64,000 nt of DNA from positions 4,823,001-4,887,000 of the forward strand of contig NZ_CP071448.1 in assembly GCF_017352115.1 (NCBI RefSeq). The letters run 5' to 3'. This stretch comes from Flavobacterium endoglycinae (lineage in GTDB: Bacteria; Bacteroidota; Bacteroidia; Flavobacteriales; Flavobacteriaceae). Under the pieces are notes generated by a model that did not search any database, was not told the origin of the DNA, and was given only the letters and a program-made list of their open reading frames with translations. Shown one piece after another: positions 31,148 to 40,447 of this stretch (positions within the stretch are counted from its first letter, which is position 1; every line of letters begins with the position of its first letter). Both the position numbers and the translations under genes were made by a program.

Positions 31148-32716
31148 ATGAAAAAAAATATACTATTTATACTCTGTTTCATCACCAGTCTAACAGCATT
31201 CGCACACGACGGCTGGTACAACATCTTAAACGAAGGCGGAAACAACAAAGGTCAAAAATGCACTCAAGCCATTCAGAATGCAATCGAAAAAGCATCTAAA
31301 AATGGCGGAGGAACGATTTATTTCCCAGCAGGAGAATACTTAACAGGAGCATTAACGCTAAGAAACAACATCACGATTCATTTAGATTCAGGAGCGCTTT
31401 TAAAGTTCTCAGAAAGCTTCGATGATTTTTTGCCTTATGTAGAAATGCGTTACGAAGGAATTGTAATGAAAAGCTTCCAGCCTTTATTTTATGCAAAAGA
31501 CGTTGAAAACATCACCATCACAGGAAGAGGTGTAATCGACGGACAAGGAAAAGCATGGTGGAATGAAGTGTATAGAATCGAAACTGCCAAAGAACCGCTG
31601 CCTCCAACCAAATACCAAACCATGTGGGAAGAGCAAAACAAAGGACTTTACACAGAACCTTATTACAAGAGAACAGTTGACAAGAAATTCTTCAGACCTT
31701 CTTTTTTTCAGGCGTATAACTGCAAAAACATTTTAATCGAAGGCGTTACTTTCAAAAATTCACCTTTTTGGACGATTAACCCAGAATTCTGCGATAATGT
31801 AACCGTAACTGGAATTTCGATTTTTAATCCACATTCGCCGAATACTGACGGAATTAACCCATCTTCTTGCACTAATGTTCACATTTCAAACTGCCATATC
31901 AGTGTTGGAGATGACTGTATTACCATCAAATCGGGTAGAGATGGAGACGGTCGCAAATACGGAAAAGCGACAGAAAACGTGACCATTACAAACTGCACGA
32001 TGTTAAGCGGTCATGGCGGAGTGGTTATTGGAAGTGAGATGTCGGGCGGAATCAAAAAAATAACGATTTCAAACTGCGTTTTCGACGGAACTGACAGAGG
32101 AATTCGTATCAAGTCGGCTCGTGGAAGAGGTGGAGTGGTTGAAGATATTCGAGTGGATAATATCGTAATGAAAAACATCAAAGAAGAAGCTTTTGTATTA
32201 AGCCTTTTTTACGACAAAGGAACTACAGTTGAGCCTGTAACAGAAAAAACGCCAATTTTTAGAAACATTCACATGAGCAACATTACCGCTTCAAACGTGA
32301 ATAAAGCAGGTCAGATTTTAGGAATTACCGAAATGCCGATTCAAAACATCACTTTTTCAAACATCAACATCGACGGAAAAGAAGGTTTTACAGTAAGCAC
32401 AGCAACAGATGTTGAGTTTCATGATGTAAAAGTAAACGCAACAGCGGGTTCCTCGTTTAAAATTTCAGATTCGAAAAATGTTATTTTAGACAACGTTGGA
32501 TCTTCAACACCGATAAAAGGAGTTCCGGTTATCAAATTAGACAATGTTTCTAATGTTTTGATTAATAATAATTTCCCCTTTAATCCGACCGATATTTTTA
32601 TTGAAGCAGATGGAAAAGAAACGAAAAATATTTTCTTGAAAAACAATGTTTTAAACAACGTAACAACGAAAATTAAAAAAGGAGTTTCTTTAGATAAAAA
32701 AGCGGTTACAGAATAA
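31148..32716 (+). CDS. GH28 polygalacturonase-type enzyme
   Basis: A 522-aa secreted beta-helix hydrolase (signal peptide MKKNILFILCFITSLTAFA). All GH28 signatures are present: NTDG (Asp234), GDDC (Asp255, Asp256), GHGG (His289) and RIK (Arg320, Lys322). The N-terminal region has GGGTIYFPAGEYLTGALTLRNNITIHLDSGA. Members hydrolyse galacturonic-acid linkages in homogalacturonan or rhamnogalacturonan, endo or exo. The length and extra loop (about 140-185) resemble exo-acting Bacteroidota members, which would suit trimming of oligosaccharides made by the PL1 lyases, but this is inference. Catalytic competence looks intact. Confidence 0.93.
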   Translation: MKKNILFILCFITSLTAFAHDGWYNILNEGGNNKGQKCTQAIQNAIEKASKNGGGTIYFPAGEYLTGALTLRNNITIHLDSGALLKFSESFDDFLPYVEMRYEGIVMKSFQPLFYAKDVENITITGRGVIDGQGKAWWNEVYRIETAKEPLPPTKYQTMWEEQNKGLYTEPYYKRTVDKKFFRPSFFQAYNCKNILIEGVTFKNSPFWTINPEFCDNVTVTGISIFNPHSPNTDGINPSSCTNVHISNCHISVGDDCITIKSGRDGDGRKYGKATENVTITNCTMLSGHGGVVIGSEMSGGIKKITISNCVFDGTDRGIRIKSARGRGGVVEDIRVDNIVMKNIKEEAFVLSLFYDKGTTVEPVTEKTPIFRNIHMSNITASNVNKAGQILGITEMPIQNITFSNINIDGKEGFTVSTATDVEFHDVKVNATAGSSFKISDSKNVILDNVGSSTPIKGVPVIKLDNVSNVLINNNFPFNPTDIFIEADGKETKNIFLKNNVLNNVTTKIKKGVSLDKKAVTE

Positions 32717-32725
32717 TTCCACGTT

Positions 32726-32802
32726 CCTGCAAGGTTTTCAAAACCTTGTAGGTTTAGCTTTAGAAATTAGAAATACCTACAAGGTTTTGAAAACCTTGCA
32801 GG
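32726..32802. repeat. Perfect 28-bp inverted repeat (family E)
   Basis: Arms 32726-32753 and 32775-32802 are exact complements. Each arm is itself a palindrome around CAAGGTTTTCAAAACCTTG. The right arm ends 15 bp before the next ATG. Relatives: 33752-33784, 53661-53693 and a decayed one at 53501-53526. Confidence 0.93.
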
Positions 32803-32817
32803 AGAACAGAATAAGAT

Positions 32818-33735
32818 ATGAAAAAAATAATCATCCTATTAACCTTTTCACTTTTTGCGGTATCTTACGCGCAGAAAAAGAAAGAACTCTATCTTTTTAC
32901 GTCGTTTAGAGAACCCGCAACAGAAGGTTTGTATTTGGCGTACAGCGAAGACGGGTATAATTGGAAAGGTTTGGAAGGTTCATTTTTAAAACCAGAAATT
33001 GGAGCCAGTAAAATCATGCGCGATCCGTCGATTACAAAAGGAGCAGACGGAACGTATCATATGGTTTGGACAACGGATTGGAAGGGCGGAAATGGTTTTG
33101 GCTACGCAAGTTCAAAAGACTTGATGCATTGGTCGGAACAGCAATATATTCCAGTTATGAAAAACGAACCTGAAGTAGTAAACGTTTGGGCACCGGAGAT
33201 TTTTTACGACGATGTGAAAAAGGAATACATTATTATTTGGGCATCGACAATTCCGTTTCGATTTCCAAAAGGCGTGGAAGAAGAGAAAAACAACCACAGA
33301 ATGTATTATGTAACGACTAAAGATTTTAAAACTTTTTCGGATACAAAATTATATTACGATCCAGGTTTTAGCGTAATTGACTGTGTGATTGTCAAAAAAG
33401 GAAAGAAAGAGTATGTTTTGGTTTTAAAAGACAACACAAGACCCATGCGAAACATAAAAGTAGCTTTTGGAAAATCGCCTTTAGGTCCGTTTGAAAAGAG
33501 TTCTGAACCTTTAACCGAATATTTATCAGAAGGTCCAACAGTGGTGAAAGTAGGTAAAAATTGGTTGTTATATTATGATAATTACGGTTCAAAAAATTAT
33601 AAAGCTTTAAGTACTTCAGATTTTGTTCATTTTGAAGATGTTTCATCTAAAATAAGTCTTCCAGAAGGACACAAACACGGAACGATTACAACAATTTCAA
33701 GCGAAGTTTTAAAAGGATTAATTGATAAAAAATAA
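32818..33735 (+). CDS. GH43-like five-bladed propeller glycosidase
   Basis: A 305-aa secreted protein (signal peptide MKKIIILLTFSLFAVSYAQ) consisting only of the propeller. The three acidic residues expected for GH43 are placed plausibly: Asp69 in IMRDPSI, Asp188 in FSVIDCV and Glu238 in YLSEGPTVV; VWAPEIFYDD is a typical blade motif. GH43 enzymes are mostly alpha-L-arabinofuranosidases, beta-xylosidases or exo-galactanases. In this locus arabinan or galactan side chains of RG-I are likely targets. There is no accessory domain, so it is at the short end of the family. The precise subfamily cannot be assigned by eye. Confidence 0.78.
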   Translation: MKKIIILLTFSLFAVSYAQKKKELYLFTSFREPATEGLYLAYSEDGYNWKGLEGSFLKPEIGASKIMRDPSITKGADGTYHMVWTTDWKGGNGFGYASSKDLMHWSEQQYIPVMKNEPEVVNVWAPEIFYDDVKKEYIIIWASTIPFRFPKGVEEEKNNHRMYYVTTKDFKTFSDTKLYYDPGFSVIDCVIVKKGKKEYVLVLKDNTRPMRNIKVAFGKSPLGPFEKSSEPLTEYLSEGPTVVKVGKNWLLYYDNYGSKNYKALSTSDFVHFEDVSSKISLPEGHKHGTITTISSEVLKGLIDKK

Positions 33736-33751
33736 AAATTATTCTCAATAG

Positions 33752-33784
33752 AAACCCGACAGGTTTTCAAAACCTGTCGGGTTT
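33752..33784. repeat. Palindrome AACCCGACAGGTTTTC family (E)
   Basis: A 33-bp near-perfect palindrome of AAACCCGACAGGTTTT and its complement, ending 23 bp before the next ATG. It can act as a strong hairpin after the GH43-like gene. Confidence 0.9.
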
Positions 33785-33807
33785 AATCAGGATTAAAAAC
33801 TAAAAGA

Positions 33808-35673
33808 ATGATTACTTTCCAAAACATAAAAACCAACATCATCACTACAGCTACAATTCTTTTAATTGGCACAGCTGTAAATGCCCAAAACGACACTGTT
33901 CGTTATGTTGGTAAAACACTTTCAAACATTGATTACCATCACGGAATGTTAAGTCCTGCAGTTGGAGTTCACGCTACGCAAATCATACGTGCAAGCCGTG
34001 AACATCCAGAAAAAGCAGACGGTTTTGGATGGACGTACAATCACCAGCCGATGATGGCATATTGGAATAATACCTTTTACCTGCATTATTTAAGCGATCC
34101 TTCTGGCGAACATATTCCGCCGAGTCAGACTTTAATCATGAGTTCTAAAGACGGGGTAACTTGGACAAAACCAGAAGTTATTTTCCCGATTTACAGAATT
34201 CCTGACGGATGGAAAAAAGAAGGCGTAGAAGGCGTTGCCAAAGATCTGGATGCCATTATGCACCAAAGAATGGGCTTTTATACGTCAAAAGACAAACGAC
34301 TTTTTGCTTTGGCGTATTACGGAATCGCAATGGATGAAAAAGACGACCCAAATGATGGAAAAGGAATTGGACGTGTCATTCGCGAAATCAAAAAAGATGG
34401 AAGTTTTGGCGAAATCTATTTCATCAGATACAATAAAACTTGGGACAAATCAAAATCGAAGTTCCCATTTTATACCGCTTCAAAAGACAAAGGATTCAAA
34501 AAAGCCTGCGAAGAAATTTTATCCAATCCGTTACTTTTACAGCAATGGGTTGAAGAAGCCGATCGCGACGACGAATTGATTCCGTTACAGAAACCATACA
34601 AAGCATTTAGCTATTACCATTTGCCAAATGGAAATGTAGTTGGTTTATGGAAACATGCTTTAACGTCTATCAGCAGAGACGGAGGAAAATCTTGGGATTA
34701 TATGCCGCTGCGTGCACCAGGTTTTGTAAACAGTAATGCTAAAATCTGGGGACAAAAAACGTCTGATAATCGGTATGCAACGCTTTACAATCCGTCAGAA
34801 TACCGTTGGCCTTTGGCAATTTCTACAAGTGATGACGGATTGAATTATAAAGATTTATTGCTGGTTCATGGCGAAGTAAGTCCGATGCGTTATGGCGGAA
34901 ACTACAAATCTGCAGGACCTCAATATGTACGCGGAATCACAGAAGGCGACGGAACTCCGCCAGACGGAAAAATCTGGGTGGCTTACAGCATGAACAAAGA
35001 AGACATTTGGGTAGCTTCGATTCCTGTTCCAGTGACGTCGGTGGTGACAGAAAATGTAAATGATGTTTTCAATACGCTTCCAAACGGAGAAGAATTGAAA
35101 TTTTGGAATACTTATGATCTTGCTTGGGCATCCACAAAAATTGAAAAGAAAGCTGATGGCAAAAAATGGCTGACTTTGAGAGATCAGGATTATTTTGATT
35201 ATTCTCGCGCTGAAAGAGTAATTCCTTTTGCAGCAAAAATGGAAGCTGTTTTTAGCGTAATGCCAGAACAAAATAATCATGGTTTATTGCAGATTGAATT
35301 CCAAAATAAACAAGGTTTACCATCAGTAAGATTAATTTTTGATTCTGATGGAGAATTAAAAGTGAAAAACGGTGCTCGTTTGAGTTCGGTTGCGAAATAC
35401 GAAGCCAATAAAGCGTATAAAATTGCAGTTAAATTAGATGCTAAAAACCGTCAATACACTATAAAAGTAAACGACGAAAAAGAGTCAACAAAGATATTGT
35501 ATGCGCCAACAGATGGTTTTGAACGAATTATGTTCCGCACAGGAGAACAGAGATATTCGCCAAATCCTGACACAGCGCCAGACACAGACGATTACGATGA
35601 CCTGCCTCAAACCGGAAAACAAATCCCTGAAGCGGTATTCAATATCGAATCTTTGATTACTAAAAAAATATAA
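33808..35673 (+). CDS. BNR-type beta-propeller protein, possibly GH145-like
   Basis: A 621-aa secreted protein (signal peptide to GTAVNAQ). Residues about 30-420 form a beta-propeller: YHHGMLSPAVGVHATQIIRASREHPEKADGFGWTYNHQPMMAYWNNTFYLHYLSDP, several Asp-box-like turns (SKDGVTWTKP, SRDGGKSWDY, SDDGLNYKD), and GPQYVRGI. Residues about 430-621 are a lectin-like beta-sandwich (LQIEFQNKQGLPSVRLIF). The N-terminal motif with conserved His residues reminds me of GH145-type propellers, which attack rhamnose-glucuronic acid linkages, but I cannot confirm this. It would be a fitting activity next to rhamnosidases. A catalytically inert glycan-binding propeller is an alternative. Confidence 0.58.
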   Translation: MITFQNIKTNIITTATILLIGTAVNAQNDTVRYVGKTLSNIDYHHGMLSPAVGVHATQIIRASREHPEKADGFGWTYNHQPMMAYWNNTFYLHYLSDPSGEHIPPSQTLIMSSKDGVTWTKPEVIFPIYRIPDGWKKEGVEGVAKDLDAIMHQRMGFYTSKDKRLFALAYYGIAMDEKDDPNDGKGIGRVIREIKKDGSFGEIYFIRYNKTWDKSKSKFPFYTASKDKGFKKACEEILSNPLLLQQWVEEADRDDELIPLQKPYKAFSYYHLPNGNVVGLWKHALTSISRDGGKSWDYMPLRAPGFVNSNAKIWGQKTSDNRYATLYNPSEYRWPLAISTSDDGLNYKDLLLVHGEVSPMRYGGNYKSAGPQYVRGITEGDGTPPDGKIWVAYSMNKEDIWVASIPVPVTSVVTENVNDVFNTLPNGEELKFWNTYDLAWASTKIEKKADGKKWLTLRDQDYFDYSRAERVIPFAAKMEAVFSVMPEQNNHGLLQIEFQNKQGLPSVRLIFDSDGELKVKNGARLSSVAKYEANKAYKIAVKLDAKNRQYTIKVNDEKESTKILYAPTDGFERIMFRTGEQRYSPNPDTAPDTDDYDDLPQTGKQIPEAVFNIESLITKKI

Positions 35674-35681
35674 AAATTAAA

Positions 35682-35842
35682 TAGCCACGAATTCACGAAT
35701 TTATTTTTTCTGCAACAGATTAAAATGATTTCACAGATTAATCGAATTAATATTTCGGTATAAATTCGAAAAATCAAACACAAAGAAAATTAGAGTTAAT
35801 TCGTGACTCGAGCGACAGCGAACTGGCGAAGCAATTCGTGGC
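35682..35842. repeat. Inverted repeat (family B) with 27-bp insert in right arm
   Basis: Left arm 35682-35701 (TAGCCACGAATTCACGAATT). The right arm 35798-35842 is the complement split by a 27-bp GC-rich insert at 35807-35833 (CTCGAGCGACAGCGAACTGG core). Left arm starts 9 bp after the stop; right arm ends 16 bp before the GH78 start. Confidence 0.88.
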
Positions 35843-35858
35843 GAAAAAAAATATAAAA

Positions 35859-38639
35859 GTGAAGTTTTTCAAAAGCATAATAATAACCACATTCCTTTTA
35901 GTAACTCTAGTTTCTAAAGGACAAATTCTGCCTGTACGCTTAACAACAGAAATGGCAGAAAATCCAGTAGCAGTTGTGGTGAATCAACCAAAATTAAGCT
36001 GGCAATTAGTTTCAAAAGAATCAGATGCATCACAAATTGCTTATTTGATTTTAGTAGCTTCTTCAGAAGAAAAACTAAACAATGACGATGGAGACATTTG
36101 GAATACTGGCAGAGTGAATACCGAAAAAAACCTGCATATTGTTTATAACGGAAAACCACTAAAAAGCGAAAGCAAATATTTCTGGAAAGTCAAAGTTTGG
36201 AATCAAGCAGGAAAAGTTTCAAAATGGAGCAGAAATGCTTCTTTTAGAACCGCTCCGTTAGAGTCAGATTTAAACCCAGTTTGGATTGGTGCAATTACTA
36301 AAGCCGATAGTCACTTGCCAGAAGGAAGAACGTATCATACTGCGACTTTCAACCGAGAAAAAAAGAATTCATTAATCAATGCTTCCGATTCTTTGGCACG
36401 CAGAAGCATTATGCTTCGCAAACCTTTCGAAGTTGAAAAAGAAGTCAAAGAAGCGATTGTTTATATTTCTGGTTTAGGACACTACGAACTGACAATCAAC
36501 GGAAAGAAAGTGGGTAACAGTCAATTTGCTCCTCTGTGGACAGATTACGATAAAACAGTTAACTACAATGTTTACGAATTAAGCGCAAAAGATTTTCATA
36601 AAGGAGATAACGTAGTTGGCGTTTTGTTAGGAAACGGAATGTACAACACGCTGGCGGAGAGATATACCAAATTCTTTGTGAGTTTTGGTCCGCCGACTTT
36701 ATTCTTCAAGATGAAAATCAAATACAATGATGGTTCGGAAGAAATTGTAAAGTCAGATAGAACTTGGAAATACAGTAAAAGTCCGATTACGTACAACAGC
36801 ATTTTTGGAGGAGAAGATTACAATGCCAATTTAGAGCAAAAAGGGTGGGAAAGCAAAGGATTTAAAGATAGAGATTGGAAAAAAGTAGTCATTCAAGAAG
36901 CGCCAAAAGGAGTGTTAAGACCGCAGACTGCACCGCCAGTTACAATTCAAAAACAATACGAAGTTAAAAGTGCAAAAGAGCTGAAACCAAATTTCTATGT
37001 TTTTGATATGGGACAAAATCTTTCTGGATTTCCAACCATCAAAGTAAAAGGAAAAAGAGGGCAAACTGTTCGTGTTTGGGTTGCGGAAGGATTAAACGAA
37101 GAAGGAACAATTGCGCAAGGAAGATCTGGAAAACCTTATTATTACGACTACACTTTAAAAGGAGATGGAGTAGAAGAATGGACACCAAAATTTAGTTTCT
37201 ACGGTTATCAATATGTTCAAATTGAAAATATTAATTATAAAGAAGGTAAAAATGCAGCCCTTCCAACTTTGATAGATTTAAAATCGAATTTCATTTACAA
37301 TTCGGCTGGAGAAGCAGGGAATTTTGCATGTTCAAATGCCATTTTCAATAAAACACACGAACTGATAAACAATTCGATAAAAAGCAATTTTCAAAGTGTT
37401 TTTACCGATTGTCCGCAACGTGAAAAGTTAGGCTGGCTAGAAGAAATTCAGTTGAACGGTCCAGGTTTAATGTTCAATTATAATTTGCAGACTTTCTTTC
37501 CTGCAACCATGCAGAACATTTCAGACTCACAAAGAGACAACAGTTTAATTCCGACGATTGTTCCCGAATATGTGATTTTCGGTGGCGATTTTACCGATTC
37601 TCCAGAATGGGGCGTTACAGGCGTTATCCTGCCTTGGATGTATTACGAATATTACGGAGACGCTTCATTATTAGAAAAATATTTTCCCGTAATGAAAAAG
37701 TATGTTGATTATCTAGAAACAAAAGCGACAGATCATATCGTTTATCACGGTTTGGGCGATTGGTACGATTACGGAACTCATGCTGCTGGATATTCAAAAA
37801 ACAGTCCGATTGCGCTTTCAGCAACTTCGCATTATTATTACGGAGCGTATTTGACCGCCAAAGCGGCTAAATTATTAGGCAAAACAGAAGATTTTGAAAA
37901 ATACGAAAAATTGGCTTCTGAAATAAAAACAGCTTTTAACGCAACATTTTTCAATCCAGAAACCAAACAATACGGAACGAATAGTCAGTTTAGTAACTCG
38001 GTTCCAATTTTTATGAATATCGTAGAACCTCAGTACAAAGAAGCGGTTATGCAGAATTTACTGGCAGACATTGCAGCAAAAGGAGATCGTTTGACAACAG
38101 GAGATGTTGGAAATCGCTACTTATTTCAAACGCTGGCAAGAAACGGTGAGAACGAAACCATGTTCAGAATGCACAATCATTATGATGCACCGGGTTATGG
38201 TTTTCAGATTAAATTTGGCTTGACCACTCTAACCGAACAATGGGATCCAACAAAAGGAAACTCATGGAATCACTTTATGTTAGGGCAAATCGAAGAATGG
38301 TTTTATCAAAGTTTAGCCGGAATTATGTCCGATCCAGAAAAACCGGGTTTCAAACATTTCTTTATTCAGCCTGAAGTGGTTGGCGATATGACTTTCGCAA
38401 AAGCGGATTATCAATCGGTTTACGGAAAAATTGCTTCTTCTTGGGAGAAAAAAGAGGGCAAGTTTATCCTAAATGTTCAAATTCCAGTGAATACAACAGC
38501 TACAATAAAACTGCCTATTTCTAAAAAATCAGAAATAAAAATTAATGATAAAAGAGCTAAGGCAAGTTTTAATGAAAAAGATAAAAAGCAGATTTTAGAA
38601 TTAGGATCTGGAATTTATATAATAGAATGTAAGTTGTAA
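35859..38639 (+). CDS. GH78 alpha-L-rhamnosidase (copy 1)
   Basis: About 926 aa, secreted. The start is GTG 35859, giving signal peptide MKFFKSIIITTFLLVTLVSKGQ; an earlier GTG at 35838 sits inside the repeat arm. Domain order is that of GH78: N-terminal FN3-like domain (LTTEMAENPVAVVVNQPKLSWQL), beta-sandwiches with YELTINGKKVGNSQFAPLWTDYDKTVNYNVY, then an (alpha/alpha)6 barrel with FTDCPQREKLGWLEE (likely general acid Glu, about residue 520) and LTEQWDPTKGNSWNHFMLG (likely base), and a C-terminal sandwich. It removes terminal alpha-L-rhamnose. The second GH78 at 44728 is only distantly similar, suggesting different linkages. Confidence 0.93.
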   Translation: MKFFKSIIITTFLLVTLVSKGQILPVRLTTEMAENPVAVVVNQPKLSWQLVSKESDASQIAYLILVASSEEKLNNDDGDIWNTGRVNTEKNLHIVYNGKPLKSESKYFWKVKVWNQAGKVSKWSRNASFRTAPLESDLNPVWIGAITKADSHLPEGRTYHTATFNREKKNSLINASDSLARRSIMLRKPFEVEKEVKEAIVYISGLGHYELTINGKKVGNSQFAPLWTDYDKTVNYNVYELSAKDFHKGDNVVGVLLGNGMYNTLAERYTKFFVSFGPPTLFFKMKIKYNDGSEEIVKSDRTWKYSKSPITYNSIFGGEDYNANLEQKGWESKGFKDRDWKKVVIQEAPKGVLRPQTAPPVTIQKQYEVKSAKELKPNFYVFDMGQNLSGFPTIKVKGKRGQTVRVWVAEGLNEEGTIAQGRSGKPYYYDYTLKGDGVEEWTPKFSFYGYQYVQIENINYKEGKNAALPTLIDLKSNFIYNSAGEAGNFACSNAIFNKTHELINNSIKSNFQSVFTDCPQREKLGWLEEIQLNGPGLMFNYNLQTFFPATMQNISDSQRDNSLIPTIVPEYVIFGGDFTDSPEWGVTGVILPWMYYEYYGDASLLEKYFPVMKKYVDYLETKATDHIVYHGLGDWYDYGTHAAGYSKNSPIALSATSHYYYGAYLTAKAAKLLGKTEDFEKYEKLASEIKTAFNATFFNPETKQYGTNSQFSNSVPIFMNIVEPQYKEAVMQNLLADIAAKGDRLTTGDVGNRYLFQTLARNGENETMFRMHNHYDAPGYGFQIKFGLTTLTEQWDPTKGNSWNHFMLGQIEEWFYQSLAGIMSDPEKPGFKHFFIQPEVVGDMTFAKADYQSVYGKIASSWEKKEGKFILNVQIPVNTTATIKLPISKKSEIKINDKRAKASFNEKDKKQILELGSGIYIIECKL

Positions 38640-38696
38640 TTGGAGTTATGAGTTATGAGTTATGAATTGTAAGTAAGTTCAGAAAAAAATAAAATC

Positions 38697-38824
38697 AATT
38701 GCCTCCAGTTTTAACTGGAGGGTACAAAATAAAGCAAGTTAGAAGGCTTTAGCCAAATTGGTAAGTTCGGCTAAAGCCAATTGAAAATCAATTTGTTTTC
38801 CTCCAGTTAAAACTGGAGGCAATT
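38697..38824. repeat. Inverted repeat with GCCTCCAGTTTTAACTGGAG arms
   Basis: Arms 38697-38721 and 38800-38824 are perfect 25-bp complements and each is internally palindromic. Inside them GGCTTTAGCCAA (about 38746) pairs with CGGCTAAAGCC (about 38768). It is preceded at 38644-38665 by three GAGTTAT heptads. The right arm ends 15 bp before the next ATG. Confidence 0.9.
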
Positions 38825-38839
38825 CAAAAAAATATAATA

Positions 38840-40258
38840 ATGAAAACAATAAAATACATCATCTTCGTTTCCATTTTCGCTTTGACATTTGCCAATGCGC
38901 AAAGTACTTCTGATACCAATTTTAGAAAACCGGTATCAGAAACCTTAAAGAAAATTGAGACTATTTTTAATGTCACAATCAACGATGACAGAGGTTTATT
39001 AAAAGGAAAAGAGCTGGATTATGCCGATTGGAGAATTGAACCAGGGAATTTAGCGCTTTCGCTGACCAATATTTTGGCTCCATTTGAATTGATGTATTTC
39101 AAACAACCCGATGGAACCTATATTATTCGTAAATATGAAAACCATAAAGTTTCTGTCGATAAAGGAAAAGAGCGTTTATTTTACCTAGAAAGCCTTTATT
39201 CGACTAAAGAAGAATGGGAAAAACGCAAAACGGAGTTAAAAGCTTGTATGATAACCTCATTTGGATTAGAAAAGGCTCCCCCAATGCCAAAATCTAAACC
39301 ACTTTTAACTCCAAAAAGAATCTACAAAGACTACAGTGTTGAAAATATTGCTTTGGAAATTTTGCCAGGGGTTTATGCAACGGGATCAATTTATAAACCT
39401 TATCCGCTAAATAAAAAAGCGGCTGTTATCTTAACTCCCGACGGGCATTTTGGCGATGGAAGATATAGAAAAGACGAACAGTACAGATGTGCCATGATGG
39501 CAAAAATGGGAGCAATTGTTGTGGGTTATGACTTATTTGCTTGGGGAGAATCGCTATTACAGTTCCCTGAAGAAACACACAGAACTAGCATTGCATCGAC
39601 AGTTCAGGTCTTAACAGGAATTCGTTTCTTAGATTATTTAGCGACCGTTAAAAATGCTGATATGACAAGAGTTGGCGTTACAGGAGGTTCTGGCGGAGGT
39701 TCGCACACCATGTTTCTAGCCGCGATTGATGACCGTGTAAAAGTTTCAGCTCCGGTTGTGATGGTCTCGTCTCACTTTTCAGGAGGATGCCCATGTGAAA
39801 GCGGACGAGGTATTCACTTATGCGGAAACGGAACAAACAATGCCGAAATATCAGCCATGATGGCTCCAAAACCGCAATTGATTGTTTCGGATGGAAAGGA
39901 TTGGACATTGGCAGTTCCAGAATTGGAGTTTCCGTTCATTCAAAGAACTTATGAATTGTACCGCAAGAAAGATTTAGTGGAGAATGCTCATTTTGCGAAA
40001 GAAGGACATGATTTCGGGATTTCGAAACGTATGGCTTTGTATCCGTTTATGGCGAAATATTTGAATTTAGATTTGAATAAAGTGAAAAACGAAAAAGGCG
40101 AAATCGACGAGTCGACTTGTGTGATTGAACCAAAAGAAAAGTTGTTTGTTTTTGGAGATAAAGGAGAAAAACTACCCAAAAATGCGCTAAAAGACATCAA
40201 CAAATTATATGAAATGTTCGGAGAAAAAAATCTGAAAGTTTACGAGGTTAAGAAATGA
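38840..40258 (+). CDS. STN-like domain fused to alpha/beta-hydrolase esterase
   Basis: A 472-aa secreted protein (signal peptide MKTIKYIIFVSIFALTFANAQ). Residues about 33-97 (VSETLKKIETIFNVTINDD..LALSLTNILAPFELMYFKQPDGTYIIR) resemble the STN domain found at the N-terminus of TonB-dependent receptors and secretins. Residues about 150-470 form an alpha/beta hydrolase with nucleophile Ser284 in TGGSGGG and a candidate His390 in KEGHDFG; GCPCESGRGIHLCG probably forms disulphides. This resembles acetylxylan-esterase-type proteins in PULs, so deacetylation of pectic sugars is likely. The STN part may bind a partner or the cell wall. The fusion is the unusual feature. Confidence 0.75.
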   Translation: MKTIKYIIFVSIFALTFANAQSTSDTNFRKPVSETLKKIETIFNVTINDDRGLLKGKELDYADWRIEPGNLALSLTNILAPFELMYFKQPDGTYIIRKYENHKVSVDKGKERLFYLESLYSTKEEWEKRKTELKACMITSFGLEKAPPMPKSKPLLTPKRIYKDYSVENIALEILPGVYATGSIYKPYPLNKKAAVILTPDGHFGDGRYRKDEQYRCAMMAKMGAIVVGYDLFAWGESLLQFPEETHRTSIASTVQVLTGIRFLDYLATVKNADMTRVGVTGGSGGGSHTMFLAAIDDRVKVSAPVVMVSSHFSGGCPCESGRGIHLCGNGTNNAEISAMMAPKPQLIVSDGKDWTLAVPELEFPFIQRTYELYRKKDLVENAHFAKEGHDFGISKRMALYPFMAKYLNLDLNKVKNEKGEIDESTCVIEPKEKLFVFGDKGEKLPKNALKDINKLYEMFGEKNLKVYEVKK

Positions 40259-40431
40259 TAGCCACGAATTGCTTCGCCAGTTCGCTATCGCTCGAGTCAC
40301 GAATTATTTTTTGACGTGGATTGTGGGATGATTATCTCAAATTTAATCAAATAAAATTGCATGATAGATTTGGTAAAAATTAGAGAAATAAGACACAAAG
40401 TAGAATTAGAGAAAATTCGTGAATTCGTGGC
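40259..40431. repeat. Inverted repeat (family B) with 27-bp insert in left arm
   Basis: Left arm 40259-40305 (GCCACGAAT...CACGAATT) is split by a 27-bp insert at 40270-40296, the reverse complement of the insert class at 5700-5726. Right arm 40414-40431 (AATTCGTGAATTCGTGGC). The left arm begins directly after the stop; the right arm ends 16 bp before the GH95 ATG. Confidence 0.9.
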
Positions 40432-40447
40432 GGAAAAAAATATAAGT

